Of a stretch of DNA of 34,929 nt, positions 24,319 through 30,849 are shown piece after piece. The stretch covers positions 1 to 34,929 of the forward strand of contig JAFGFY010000007.1 of the NCBI GenBank assembly GCA_016930795.1, given 5' to 3'. The stretch is from Deltaproteobacteria bacterium. GTDB lineage: Bacteria; Desulfobacterota; DSM-4660; Desulfatiglandales; HGW-15. Each line of letters opens with the position of its first letter. The first letter of the stretch is position 1. Made by a program: the position numbers and the translations under genes. The notes under the pieces are model-generated. The model was not told where the DNA came from. It searched no databases and was given only the letters and a program-made list of their open reading frames with translations.

Positions 24319-25623
24319 CTAAGTCGAGTTGTCCATCTCTACACGATCCAAGAGCTCTAACGAAGCTATCAGACTTTGCTCCTTTAACCTTATTTCCAGG
24401 GCGGACCTAAGCATTTCCGGGCTAATAACCCTATGAAGCTTGGCTAAAAGCGATATGGAAGCCAGGGCCCAATCCGAAGACTTGATGCCCTGTCCTTTGA
24501 AATTAACTCGACGAACCATCGCATCCGTATCAGGTATCTCAACCCCATCGGCTTGAAGGATAAACGTCTCCTGCTTAAGAGACTCGAAGAGATGGCGGCG
24601 ACGACCCACACCCTCCTGCCCCAGGGCGGCGATGACCGAAGGCCGCTCAATGCCGGTGAAGCCGATTTCCTCTGAAGAGAGAATCACCTCCGCGTTGGAT
24701 GCCCCTCTCAATACGGTAATGTCATATTCGTTCTTCTGTGTCGCCTTGAGCCCCGCTGTCAGTCCTGCGAGGCACAGAATCTCTCCCGCGGTGACGATTC
24801 TCTGTCCCGCGCTTCCCAGGATGACCACCTCCCGTCTGCCGGGTTCCGGAGGGTCGAATAACTTGCCGATCCTGAGCGGTACCGGAGAAGCCTTTTGTCT
24901 GCTCGCCGTTTCTCGATAGGCCTGCCCATACTCTTTCCTCATGTTTTCCTTCACAAGCCCCTCAGCTGGCGGTAGGTTGGCAAGGGCTTCGTCGATGCCT
25001 TGCGGTGTCAGCTTGTTCTGTTTCTGGTAGCGCCCCGGACAGATTCCCCAGATATCCATGACTGAGAAACCATCAAAGCGGATGGCCTTTTCCATGTCTT
25101 CAGCCAGATTCTTGTCCATTCCTGAGCGACGGATCACAAATGGGGCGCCTGCGCTTGCGGCTACTTGGCAGACATCCAGAGGACGTTCAAGACTATTGAG
25201 GAAGCCTGAGCCCACTTGGGCTTCCGGGGGTGTGGTGGAGGAGTATTGTCCTCCTGTCATGCCGAAGTTGAAATTGTTCAAAATGATCAGAGTCAGAGAG
25301 AGATTCCGACGGCACACACCGAGCAAATGTGCTCCTCCGATCCCTAGACCGCCGTCACCCATGATAACCACCACTTCCAGTTCAGGCCGGGCCAACTTCA
25401 GGCCTGTGGCGTAAGTCAGGGCGCGGCCATGAAGTCCGTGAAAGGCGTGGGTGTGAAAAAAGGTGTCAAATAAACCACCGCATCCTATATCGCTGATGAT
25501 GGCGATCTGATTGCCATTCAGTCCCATGTTCTCAAAACACTTATCGAGAACCTTGGCGATACGGTCGTGGGCGCACCCTGGACAAAAGGCGGGAGGCCTT
25601 GCGGTATTCAGCAGGCTAGACAT
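24319..25623 (-). CDS. 2-oxoacid:ferredoxin oxidoreductase, fused beta (TPP) and gamma domains
   Basis: This 434-residue protein joins two subunits that are usually separate. Residues 1-235 are the thiamine-diphosphate beta subunit, with CPGC, the GDGGLGIGG motif starting at 89 and the ILNN Asn pair at 116-117 that bind Mg-TPP, and GMTGGQYSSTTP. Residues about 255-430 are the gamma domain, with VVILGSAGQRIVTAGEIL, VLRGASNAEVILSSEEIG and SVIAALGQEGV. The complex oxidises a 2-oxoacid with CoA to acyl-CoA, CO2 and reduced ferredoxin. The ATG overlaps the end of the alpha-subunit gene by eight bases. No delta (2x[4Fe-4S]) subunit gene is adjacent, as in 2-oxoglutarate-type enzymes. The substrate (2-oxoglutarate, branched-chain or other) cannot be settled from sequence. 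Confidence 0.92.
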   Translation of the reverse strand: MSSLLNTARPPAFCPGCAHDRIAKVLDKCFENMGLNGNQIAIISDIGCGGLFDTFFHTHAFHGLHGRALTYATGLKLARPELEVVVIMGDGGLGIGGAHLLGVCRRNLSLTLIILNNFNFGMTGGQYSSTTPPEAQVGSGFLNSLERPLDVCQVAASAGAPFVIRRSGMDKNLAEDMEKAIRFDGFSVMDIWGICPGRYQKQNKLTPQGIDEALANLPPAEGLVKENMRKEYGQAYRETASRQKASPVPLRIGKLFDPPEPGRREVVILGSAGQRIVTAGEILCLAGLTAGLKATQKNEYDITVLRGASNAEVILSSEEIGFTGIERPSVIAALGQEGVGRRRHLFESLKQETFILQADGVEIPDTDAMVRRVNFKGQGIKSSDWALASISLLAKLHRVISPEMLRSALEIRLKEQSLIASLELLDRVEMDNST

Positions 25624-26737
25624 GATCTATAACCTTCCTAATCTGCCCAGGGGTAATCAGCTTTCCATTCATCTGCCCGAAGAATTCGATATCTTTGTCC
25701 GGGAGAGTCCGTTCGACCTCTCTGACATACTGACCCAGATTCATTTCCACCATGACGACACGCTTCACCGCCCTGGCTTTCTCTTGAATTAAACTCTCGG
25801 GTACCGGCCAGAGGGTCTTGAGGACCAAGAGGGAAAAGGGCCTTGAGTCAGCCCCCTGGTTATGAAACAGATCCCTTGCCGCCCTGGCCGTGACGCCATA
25901 GGTGATCAGGAGGGTATCGGCTGCTTCTTTGCGATACTCTTCGTAGTAAGAATATTGGTCTACATTGGAGATCAGCTTATCCTTCAGTCTTTGCCGGATT
26001 CCACCGATTTCATCCGGATCCACCGTAATGTAGCCGTTAGGGCCATGGGTAGAAGAAGTCTGTCTAACGAGGGTCTCCCCGCCGATGGGGAGGAAATCGG
26101 GGACCATTCGCCCCGGGGGAGTCCCAAAGGGGAGGAACGACTTCCCTTCCTGTGGGGCCGCGCGTGTGTAGATCGCCGGCCGTTCGACGGTATCCAAGTC
26201 GATACTCTCTCTCGTCAATCCAATTTCCTTGTTGGATGCAACAAAGACCGGGCACCTGTACTCCTCAGCAAGATTAAATGCATGCATGGTGAGGACAAAA
26301 CAGTCCTTGACATCCACCGGCGCCAATACGATGACCGGAAGCCCCCCACTATTTCCCCACTGCATAAACTGAATATCACCATCCGCGCCGCGCGTGGCGG
26401 AACCAGTGGACGGTCCCAGCCTTTGTACATCGACGATGACAATGGGAATCTCACTGCCGATAGCAAAGGACACGTTTTCGCTGTACAGGCTCATACCGGG
26501 TCCTGATGTCGCTGTCATGACCTTCATTCCGGCCATGGAGGCGCCCAGACAATATCCGATGGAAGCGATCTCATCTTCCCCTTGAATGCATATGCCGCCC
26601 AAAGGGGGTAGAAGCTGGAGCATCGTGTTGCTGATGGATGTGGCCGGCGTAATGGGGTAACCGGCAAAGAATCGGCAACCTGAATAGACGGCGCCCCGTG
26701 CAATCGCTTCGTTGCCTTCTAAAAGGCATTGAGTCAT
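25616..26737 (-). CDS. 2-oxoacid:ferredoxin oxidoreductase, alpha subunit
   Basis: This 373-residue subunit carries the alpha (pyrimidine-binding) domain with GYPITPATSISN at 26-37, the conserved GEDEIASIGYCLGASMAG segment and TSGPGMSLYSENV. A C-terminal transketolase-like domain follows (VKRVVMVEMNLGQYVREVER). This corresponds to KorA/VorA-type subunits, without the gamma domain, which is instead fused to the beta subunit downstream. GAGG lies seven bases before the ATG. The two genes overlap by eight bases and form a compact two-gene operon for the whole catalytic complex. No regulatory site was identified upstream. Confidence 0.93.
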   Translation of the reverse strand: MTQCLLEGNEAIARGAVYSGCRFFAGYPITPATSISNTMLQLLPPLGGICIQGEDEIASIGYCLGASMAGMKVMTATSGPGMSLYSENVSFAIGSEIPIVIVDVQRLGPSTGSATRGADGDIQFMQWGNSGGLPVIVLAPVDVKDCFVLTMHAFNLAEEYRCPVFVASNKEIGLTRESIDLDTVERPAIYTRAAPQEGKSFLPFGTPPGRMVPDFLPIGGETLVRQTSSTHGPNGYITVDPDEIGGIRQRLKDKLISNVDQYSYYEEYRKEAADTLLITYGVTARAARDLFHNQGADSRPFSLLVLKTLWPVPESLIQEKARAVKRVVMVEMNLGQYVREVERTLPDKDIEFFGQMNGKLITPGQIRKVIDHV

Positions 26738-27192
26738 ATCAAATCCTCTAGGAAATGCAAATTTCGTAATCGTTTATTTTAAGAATATAGGACCCAATGT
26801 TGGCTTGGCAATCTCTTTACGGAGGCGAAAGGCTCCTTTAAATAGTGCTGTATTTGTTGCCACCCAGGCGGACGGAGGGTGATCCTTCAGAATTCCACAA
26901 ATCTGTTCATTTGGTATATTTCAGTAATAGTGATCCGCCCGCCAAGCTTTGGAGTGACACAGATCAAGGCTCACTGAATCAAGTTCGCCCCCGCCAAGAG
27001 ATCCCCGGGCGCCCATTGAACAGGCTTTCAAAAAGCGAACGCGATGCCCAAGTTAAAAGCATCCGCTCATGTCTATTCTCGAAAGGTTAGTGGAGCCGCC
27101 TTTTGAAAACGAACATGTCCGGAGGTCAATCTACCTGCATCGGGTTATTGTTTCAAGGGGTTTTTCCGGCGTTTGGAAGCTTTCCAGGTATT
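26738..27192. other. Gene-free stretch between two minus-strand operons
   Basis: I see no supportable gene. The only long frame, on the plus strand, has no ribosome site and no protein-like pattern. The region lies after the aminotransferase stop and before the 2-oxoacid oxidoreductase genes on the same strand, so it should hold a terminator and a promoter, but neither could be assigned confidently. Confidence 0.4.
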
Positions 27193-28485
27193 TCATTTTG
27201 TGACCAGCACTTTCTCCAGGCCTTCCATTAAGAAGTCAATCTCGTGGTCACTGATGTTCAAGGGAGGAGAGATCCTGATGGTGTGACCGTGGCTATCGTT
27301 GGCGATGAGACCCAGATCCAAAAGTCTTCTGCAGAAATCCATGGCGTTTTGGTTTTTTACTTCAATGCCGATAAAGAGACCTTTACCCCTGACCTCTTTG
27401 ATATGGTCTGAGCGTTCTGCCATTTTCATGATTCGGGACATGAGTTTTTCTCCCTGGCGAGCGGCCGATTCGGGGAGTTTTTCTTCTTGTATGACCTCCA
27501 GTGCGGCAATTCCCGCGACGCATGCCAAGGGATAACCTCCAAAGGTTGAACCGTCCGAGCCAATCTGAAAGGCTAAATCCATTAAACGCGCGTTGGTGAT
27601 AAATACGGACAAAGGAATCAATCCACCCGACAAGGCCTTTCCGAGGATGAGGCCGTCGGGCACCACCTGGTCGTGCTCAAAGCAAAAGGTCTTGCCCGTC
27701 CTTCCTAGGCCCACTTGAATTTCGTCGAACATGAGAAGCAAATCATGCCGATCCGCCAATTCTCGCAGGCCTTTTAGAAATCCGGGGGGTGGAATCCGCA
27801 TCCCTCCTTCTCCCTGCATCGGTTCCACCAGGATCCCGCAGGTATTCTTATTAATCGCTTTCTCAACGGCTTTCAATTCACCAAATTCAACTGAAACGAA
27901 ACCTGGTGTTAGAGGGCCGAAACCATCTCTGTATTTTGGCGAGGAGGAGAATGAAACCACTGTGATCATTCGACCGTGGAAATTGTTGTCAAAGACAATA
28001 ATCTCCTGTTTACCATCCGGTATCCCCTTTTCCTTGTAGCCATAATAGCGCGACATCTTGATGGCGGTCTCTACGGATTCGACACCCCCATTTTTTGGTA
28101 ATACTTTGTTGCCGTTGTGGCCGAATCGAGGAGCCAGTTGTGGCACGAATTTGGCCATTTTGGATAGAAAAAGCCCTAACGGATCCGTATAGACGACATT
28201 TGAAATCACGGAGCCGTAATTCCCGTGAAGGGCACTGATCAGGGCATTTACAATTTTGGGATGATGATGCCCTGGATTGGCGGCGGAATAGGCCGCTAGA
28301 CAATCCAGGTATTTTTTGCCATTTATGTCTGTGATCCAACTCCCCTTGGCCTCTCTAACCACCACCTGAAGGCGTGAGTAATGATGGGCCCCAAACGCAT
28401 CTTCGAGCCCAATGATTTCCTCATCGGAGAAACATGAAAAACCGATAATCGGGTCTTGTATCACTTTCAATAGTGCGTTTGACAT
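27193..28485 (-). CDS. rocD: Class III aminotransferase, ornithine aminotransferase type
   Basis: This 430-residue PLP enzyme has the class III pattern: a NGGVESVETAIKMSRYYGY segment, NFHGRM (aromatic stacking), EPMQGEGG, FDEIQVGLGRTG with Asp254 and the PLP lysine Lys283 in LGKALSGGLIPLS. Overall it most resembles ornithine aminotransferase, which converts ornithine and 2-oxoglutarate to glutamate-5-semialdehyde and glutamate; acetylornithine, 4-aminobutyrate or lysine as substrate cannot be excluded. An N-terminal stretch of ~30 residues precedes the usual start of the fold. The ATG follows GGAGGAGGG. Just after its -10 box lies a perfect inverted repeat shared with the divergent TrmB-family gene, so this gene is probably that regulator's target. 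Confidence 0.87.
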   Translation of the reverse strand: MSNALLKVIQDPIIGFSCFSDEEIIGLEDAFGAHHYSRLQVVVREAKGSWITDINGKKYLDCLAAYSAANPGHHHPKIVNALISALHGNYGSVISNVVYTDPLGLFLSKMAKFVPQLAPRFGHNGNKVLPKNGGVESVETAIKMSRYYGYKEKGIPDGKQEIIVFDNNFHGRMITVVSFSSSPKYRDGFGPLTPGFVSVEFGELKAVEKAINKNTCGILVEPMQGEGGMRIPPPGFLKGLRELADRHDLLLMFDEIQVGLGRTGKTFCFEHDQVVPDGLILGKALSGGLIPLSVFITNARLMDLAFQIGSDGSTFGGYPLACVAGIAALEVIQEEKLPESAARQGEKLMSRIMKMAERSDHIKEVRGKGLFIGIEVKNQNAMDFCRRLLDLGLIANDSHGHTIRISPPLNISDHEIDFLMEGLEKVLVTK

Positions 28486-28513
28486 GGTACCCTCCTCCTA
28501 TTTTATGAAGAGA

Positions 28514-28535
28514 AGTTGCTAACAAAGTAGCAACT
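28514..28535. promoter_or_regulatory. Operator 1: AGTTGCTA-N6-TAGCAACT at the aminotransferase promoter
   Basis: An 8-bp perfect inverted repeat with a 6-base centre occupies 28514-28521 and 28528-28535. Its core, GTTGCT-N8-AGCAAC, recurs with identical spacing in front of the TrmB-family gene. It sits directly downstream of the -10 of the aminotransferase promoter, a position where a bound protein would block transcription. Confidence 0.75.
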
Positions 28536-28565
28536 ATGTTATTACTATAAACACTGAGTTGTCAA
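28536..28565 (-). promoter_or_regulatory. Sigma70 promoter of the aminotransferase gene
   Basis: On the minus strand TTGACA (complement of 28560-28565) and TAACAT (complement of 28536-28541) are separated by 18 bases. Operator 1 starts with the next base, so the transcription start would fall inside the operator. Confidence 0.6.
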
Positions 28566-28836
28566 GATCAAATCAGGAGGATCGGAAAAAGGAGCAGTCA
28601 AGAGGAGGAGAACAGGGGTTGTTTGTGGAAGAAGATTTTTAATAACTATATGAAAATATAAGGTAAATATAAAGAGTCGCACTTTTTTGATCCGATGATG
28701 GACTCAGAGGATACTTTCTGTGTGTTTGTCTATTCAATGGGATATGTGATCTTTTTGAGGGTCAATCTACAAAAAGAGCGTTTGTATTATTGACATATCA
28801 AAGGTTTTTCAGGTAAAATAACCTTAAACAAAGCGA

Positions 28837-28864
28837 TTGATACAAAGCAATATAGTCATATTCT
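28837..28864 (+). promoter_or_regulatory. Candidate promoter of the TrmB-family gene
   Basis: TTGATA at 28837-28842 and TATTCT at 28859-28864 are separated by 16 bases. This is weaker than the aminotransferase promoter but would put operator 2 just downstream of the transcription start. An AAGGTT/AACCTT inverted pair lies ahead at 28801-28825. The rest of the divergent region 28566-28836 shows no assigned feature. Confidence 0.4.
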
Positions 28865-28881
28865 TATTCTAGGCTTGACAG

Positions 28882-28905
28882 TTGTTGCTATTTAATGAGC
28901 AACAA
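28882..28905. promoter_or_regulatory. Operator 2: TTGTTGCT-N8-AGCAACAA before the TrmB-family gene
   Basis: An 8-bp perfect inverted repeat with an 8-base centre covers 28882-28889 and 28898-28905. It contains GTTGCT-N8-AGCAAC, the same sequence and spacing as operator 1, and ends just before the AAGGAGG of the regulator gene. This implies autoregulation. Confidence 0.75.
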
Positions 28906-28917
28906 GGAGGTCTGAGA

Positions 28918-29706
28918 TTGGATACAGCATCCCTTTTAAGAGATTTCGCCTTTTCAAAATACGAATCGTCCTGTTATTTGGCGCTGGTGGCCAACCACCC
29001 GTCCAATGGATCTCAGCTGAGCAAGCTTTCAGGGATTTCGCGGTCCAGAATATATGATGTGCTACGGAGTCTGAAGCGGAAAAAGCTGGTTTTTGAGATC
29101 GAAAAAGGGCTGTATGTTCCGCTCCAGTTTGAGGAGATGAAGAAACGGCTCCGAAGTCAATTTGAATCCAATCTAGCTGTTTTGGAGGAACAATTAAGTG
29201 CTCATCTCAATGAGTCCGACTATGAATATTTATTGACCTTGAAAGGACGCGGGCATGTCCTCTCCAAGGCAGTGGATATGATTGAGTCTGCCAACCAGGA
29301 GCTGTATGTGCGTGTGTTCCCCGAAACATGGAAGTACTTGGAAAAGGGCCTGGAGCGCGCAGCAGACCGAGGAGTCGGTATTCGACTCGTGTCCATGGGG
29401 AAGATGCCGTTGGTCTATGATATTCAGGTGATTCACCCTGACCCAGAAGGAATAGAGGAGAAGATTGGCGGGGAATCCTTCGATATTGTCACGGATAGGT
29501 CTGAGGCCTTGGTCGGGATCTTTGAGAGAGGGAAAGAGGACCTCTCTCCAATCATTTGGACCCGCAACCGATGGTTCGTCATCGCGAACCGCGACAGCCT
29601 CCGTCATGACTTCTATCACTATTTCCTGGACAAGATCTATGAAGACAAGGAAAGCCTTACTGATCGGGATAAAATGATTTATGAGTTCATCAAGAGGGAT
29701 GATTAA
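28918..29706 (+). CDS. TrmB-family transcriptional regulator
   Basis: The N-terminal ~75 residues form a TrmB-type winged helix: LLRDFAFSKYESSCYLALV, then the recognition region LSKLSGISRSRIYDVLRSLKRKKLV. A short coiled-coil follows (about 85-110), and a C-terminal phospholipase-D-like effector domain (about 115-240, with TLKGRGHVLSKAVDMIESANQ as one part) probably senses a ligand. The length, about 262 residues, is typical. The frame is open to an upstream TTG at 28882, but AAGGAGG at 28904-28910 is seven bases before the TTG at 28918, which I take as start. TrmB proteins are best known from archaea as sugar or amino-acid responsive regulators. Here two identical inverted repeats suggest control of the divergent aminotransferase and of itself. 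Confidence 0.88.
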   Translation: MDTASLLRDFAFSKYESSCYLALVANHPSNGSQLSKLSGISRSRIYDVLRSLKRKKLVFEIEKGLYVPLQFEEMKKRLRSQFESNLAVLEEQLSAHLNESDYEYLLTLKGRGHVLSKAVDMIESANQELYVRVFPETWKYLEKGLERAADRGVGIRLVSMGKMPLVYDIQVIHPDPEGIEEKIGGESFDIVTDRSEALVGIFERGKEDLSPIIWTRNRWFVIANRDSLRHDFYHYFLDKIYEDKESLTDRDKMIYEFIKRDD

Positions 29707-29731
29707 GCCCTTTAGTTAAAACATACGGTTC

Positions 29732-29753
29732 TTCTCCCAATTAGTTGGGAGAA
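29732..29753 (+). terminator. Hairpin 26 bases after the TrmB-family gene
   Basis: TTCTCCCAA at 29732-29740 pairs perfectly with 29745-29753 around a TTAG loop. It is well placed to end the regulator transcript, but no T run follows. It directly abuts the first octamer array, with which it overlaps by one base, so it may belong to that repeat instead. Confidence 0.4.
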
Positions 29754-30066
29754 AGGGGTCAAGGACTCTAGGGTTCTAGGATTCCCCGTAAAACCCACGG
29801 GATCTTCGACAAGTGTTTGTTTTCAATCTATTTATCAGCAAGTCAGAGGTCTTAGAATACAAAGACTAATTATCTTCTGTAACCTCAAGCATTGCACTCT
29901 GAGATAATACAAGGCTCCAGAAATATTTTTCACTTTGCCGGTCTTATACTTCTTCTAAAGGCAATATATAAAGCCTTGATATGATCTAATGCTGTGCTAC
30001 ATTCAGGTTATTGTAATTATTAAGTCTTTCACTCGACCCCTTGACCCCTGGAATCCTTGAATCCTG
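29753..30066. repeat. Pair of 32-bp octamer arrays in inverted orientation
   Basis: At 29753-29784 four consecutive octamers fit NAGGRNTC. At 30035-30066 four octamers fit the complement, GANYCCTN, so the two arrays face each other across 250 bases. Each array has an exact 8-base period and each unit ends TC (or begins GA). Within the pair, GGGGTCAAGG at 29755-29764 is fully complementary to 30039-30048. The intervening DNA has no gene. This looks like an intergenic repeat family or the ends of a small element. Confidence 0.65.
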
Positions 30067-30479
30067 ATCATCAATCAACTAATTTGGAGATGATCCTTAA
30101 AAGGTAATTTGTGGATTAGATCTCTCGTGCAATTGAGACTAATAGGGCCGGGGAGAAACCGTGCCCCGTCACTCGCGCTTGGCAATGCATGCGGCATAAA
30201 ATGTGCCGATAACCTATAACATTTTGTAATGCCTGGATTTTTGCTCTGCAGCTGGAATCGGGGACATGTCATACTCTCTGTTGTTCAGCTTGAAAACGGA
30301 GGCGAGGGGGTGAGCGCGGGAATGCCAAAAGAATATGAGGATGGGCTTTTCACGAAGACATCAGAACTAACCTACAATCAGATATTCCCGTGAAGATCAA
30401 TAACGAATACCATATATAGACATTATATCATATTTAATGCACTATATATATAAATTATATATAAATTATTAAAAAATGC
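30067..30479. other. Gene-free stretch ending in an A+T-rich block
   Basis: No supportable gene is present; the one minus-strand frame of 65 codons has no ribosome site. The last 65 bases (about 30415-30480) are almost pure A/T with TATATA runs and lie directly in front of a promoter, like an UP element. Confidence 0.4.
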
Positions 30480-30507
30480 TTGACAAATATAATCAGATAG
30501 GTATCAT
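30480..30507 (+). promoter_or_regulatory. Sigma70 promoter in gene-free DNA
   Basis: TTGACA at 30480-30485 and TATCAT at 30502-30507 are separated by 16 bases and preceded by an A+T-rich block. No coding frame follows; an intrinsic terminator lies 300 bases downstream. Confidence 0.55.
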
Positions 30508-30513
30508 TACCAA

Positions 30514-30813
30514 TAATTAGCTTTAAATTGACCACTAAGCTATGTGCTGATAGAACAGAATTTTGGGCCACGGGAAGATAAAGAGGAGAACAGCTTCTCG
30601 GATGTGCGTGCATCTTTCGCCGGGCAACTCCTAGAATAGAAGAAGAGATTAGGCCAGGGAAAAAACGGCATCATGGGAAGCTAGCATATATGTAGAACCC
30701 CGTTGGATAGTCAACGAACAGCCTAACCATTCCTTCACTTAGTTGGACCGTTCACCTCCCAAACCAACTAACCCCCTATGGCAGAGCCGTTTTCGGCTCT
30801 GCCAAATTTTTCT
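30514..30813 (+). ncRNA. Candidate small RNA of about 300 nt
   Basis: The stretch between the promoter at 30480 and the terminator at 30780 has no ORF longer than about 10 codons on the plus strand. It contains several short complementary pairs: GAGAA/TTCTC near 30593, CCTA/TAGG near 30631, GTTG/CAAC near 30703, and the perfect 8-bp pair TTAGTTGG at 30739-30746 with 30764-30771. It does not match any RNA family I can recognise (not tmRNA, RNase P, SRP or an obvious 6S). The exact 5' end is assumed from the promoter. Confidence 0.35.
30780..30813 (+). terminator. Intrinsic terminator, plus strand
   Basis: GGCAGAGCCG at 30780-30789 pairs perfectly with 30794-30803 around a TTTT loop and is followed by AAATTTTTCT. 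The T run is on the plus-strand side only, so it ends a plus-strand transcript and not the kinase gene that converges from 30850. Confidence 0.75.
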
Positions 30814-30849
30814 CAGATATCACGCCTCACAGCAGGGGACTGTGCATTT

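Noticed and set aside
25862-26506. 214-codon plus-strand open frame
   Set aside because: It lies entirely antisense to the oxidoreductase alpha subunit, which has clear family motifs; no ribosome site and no protein-like composition.
26845-27090. 81-codon plus-strand frame
   Set aside because: No ribosome site, no family resemblance, composition like non-coding DNA.
28882-28917. Upstream TTG as start of the TrmB-family gene
   Set aside because: It falls on operator 2 and precedes the AAGGAGG; the TTG at 28918 has ideal spacing.
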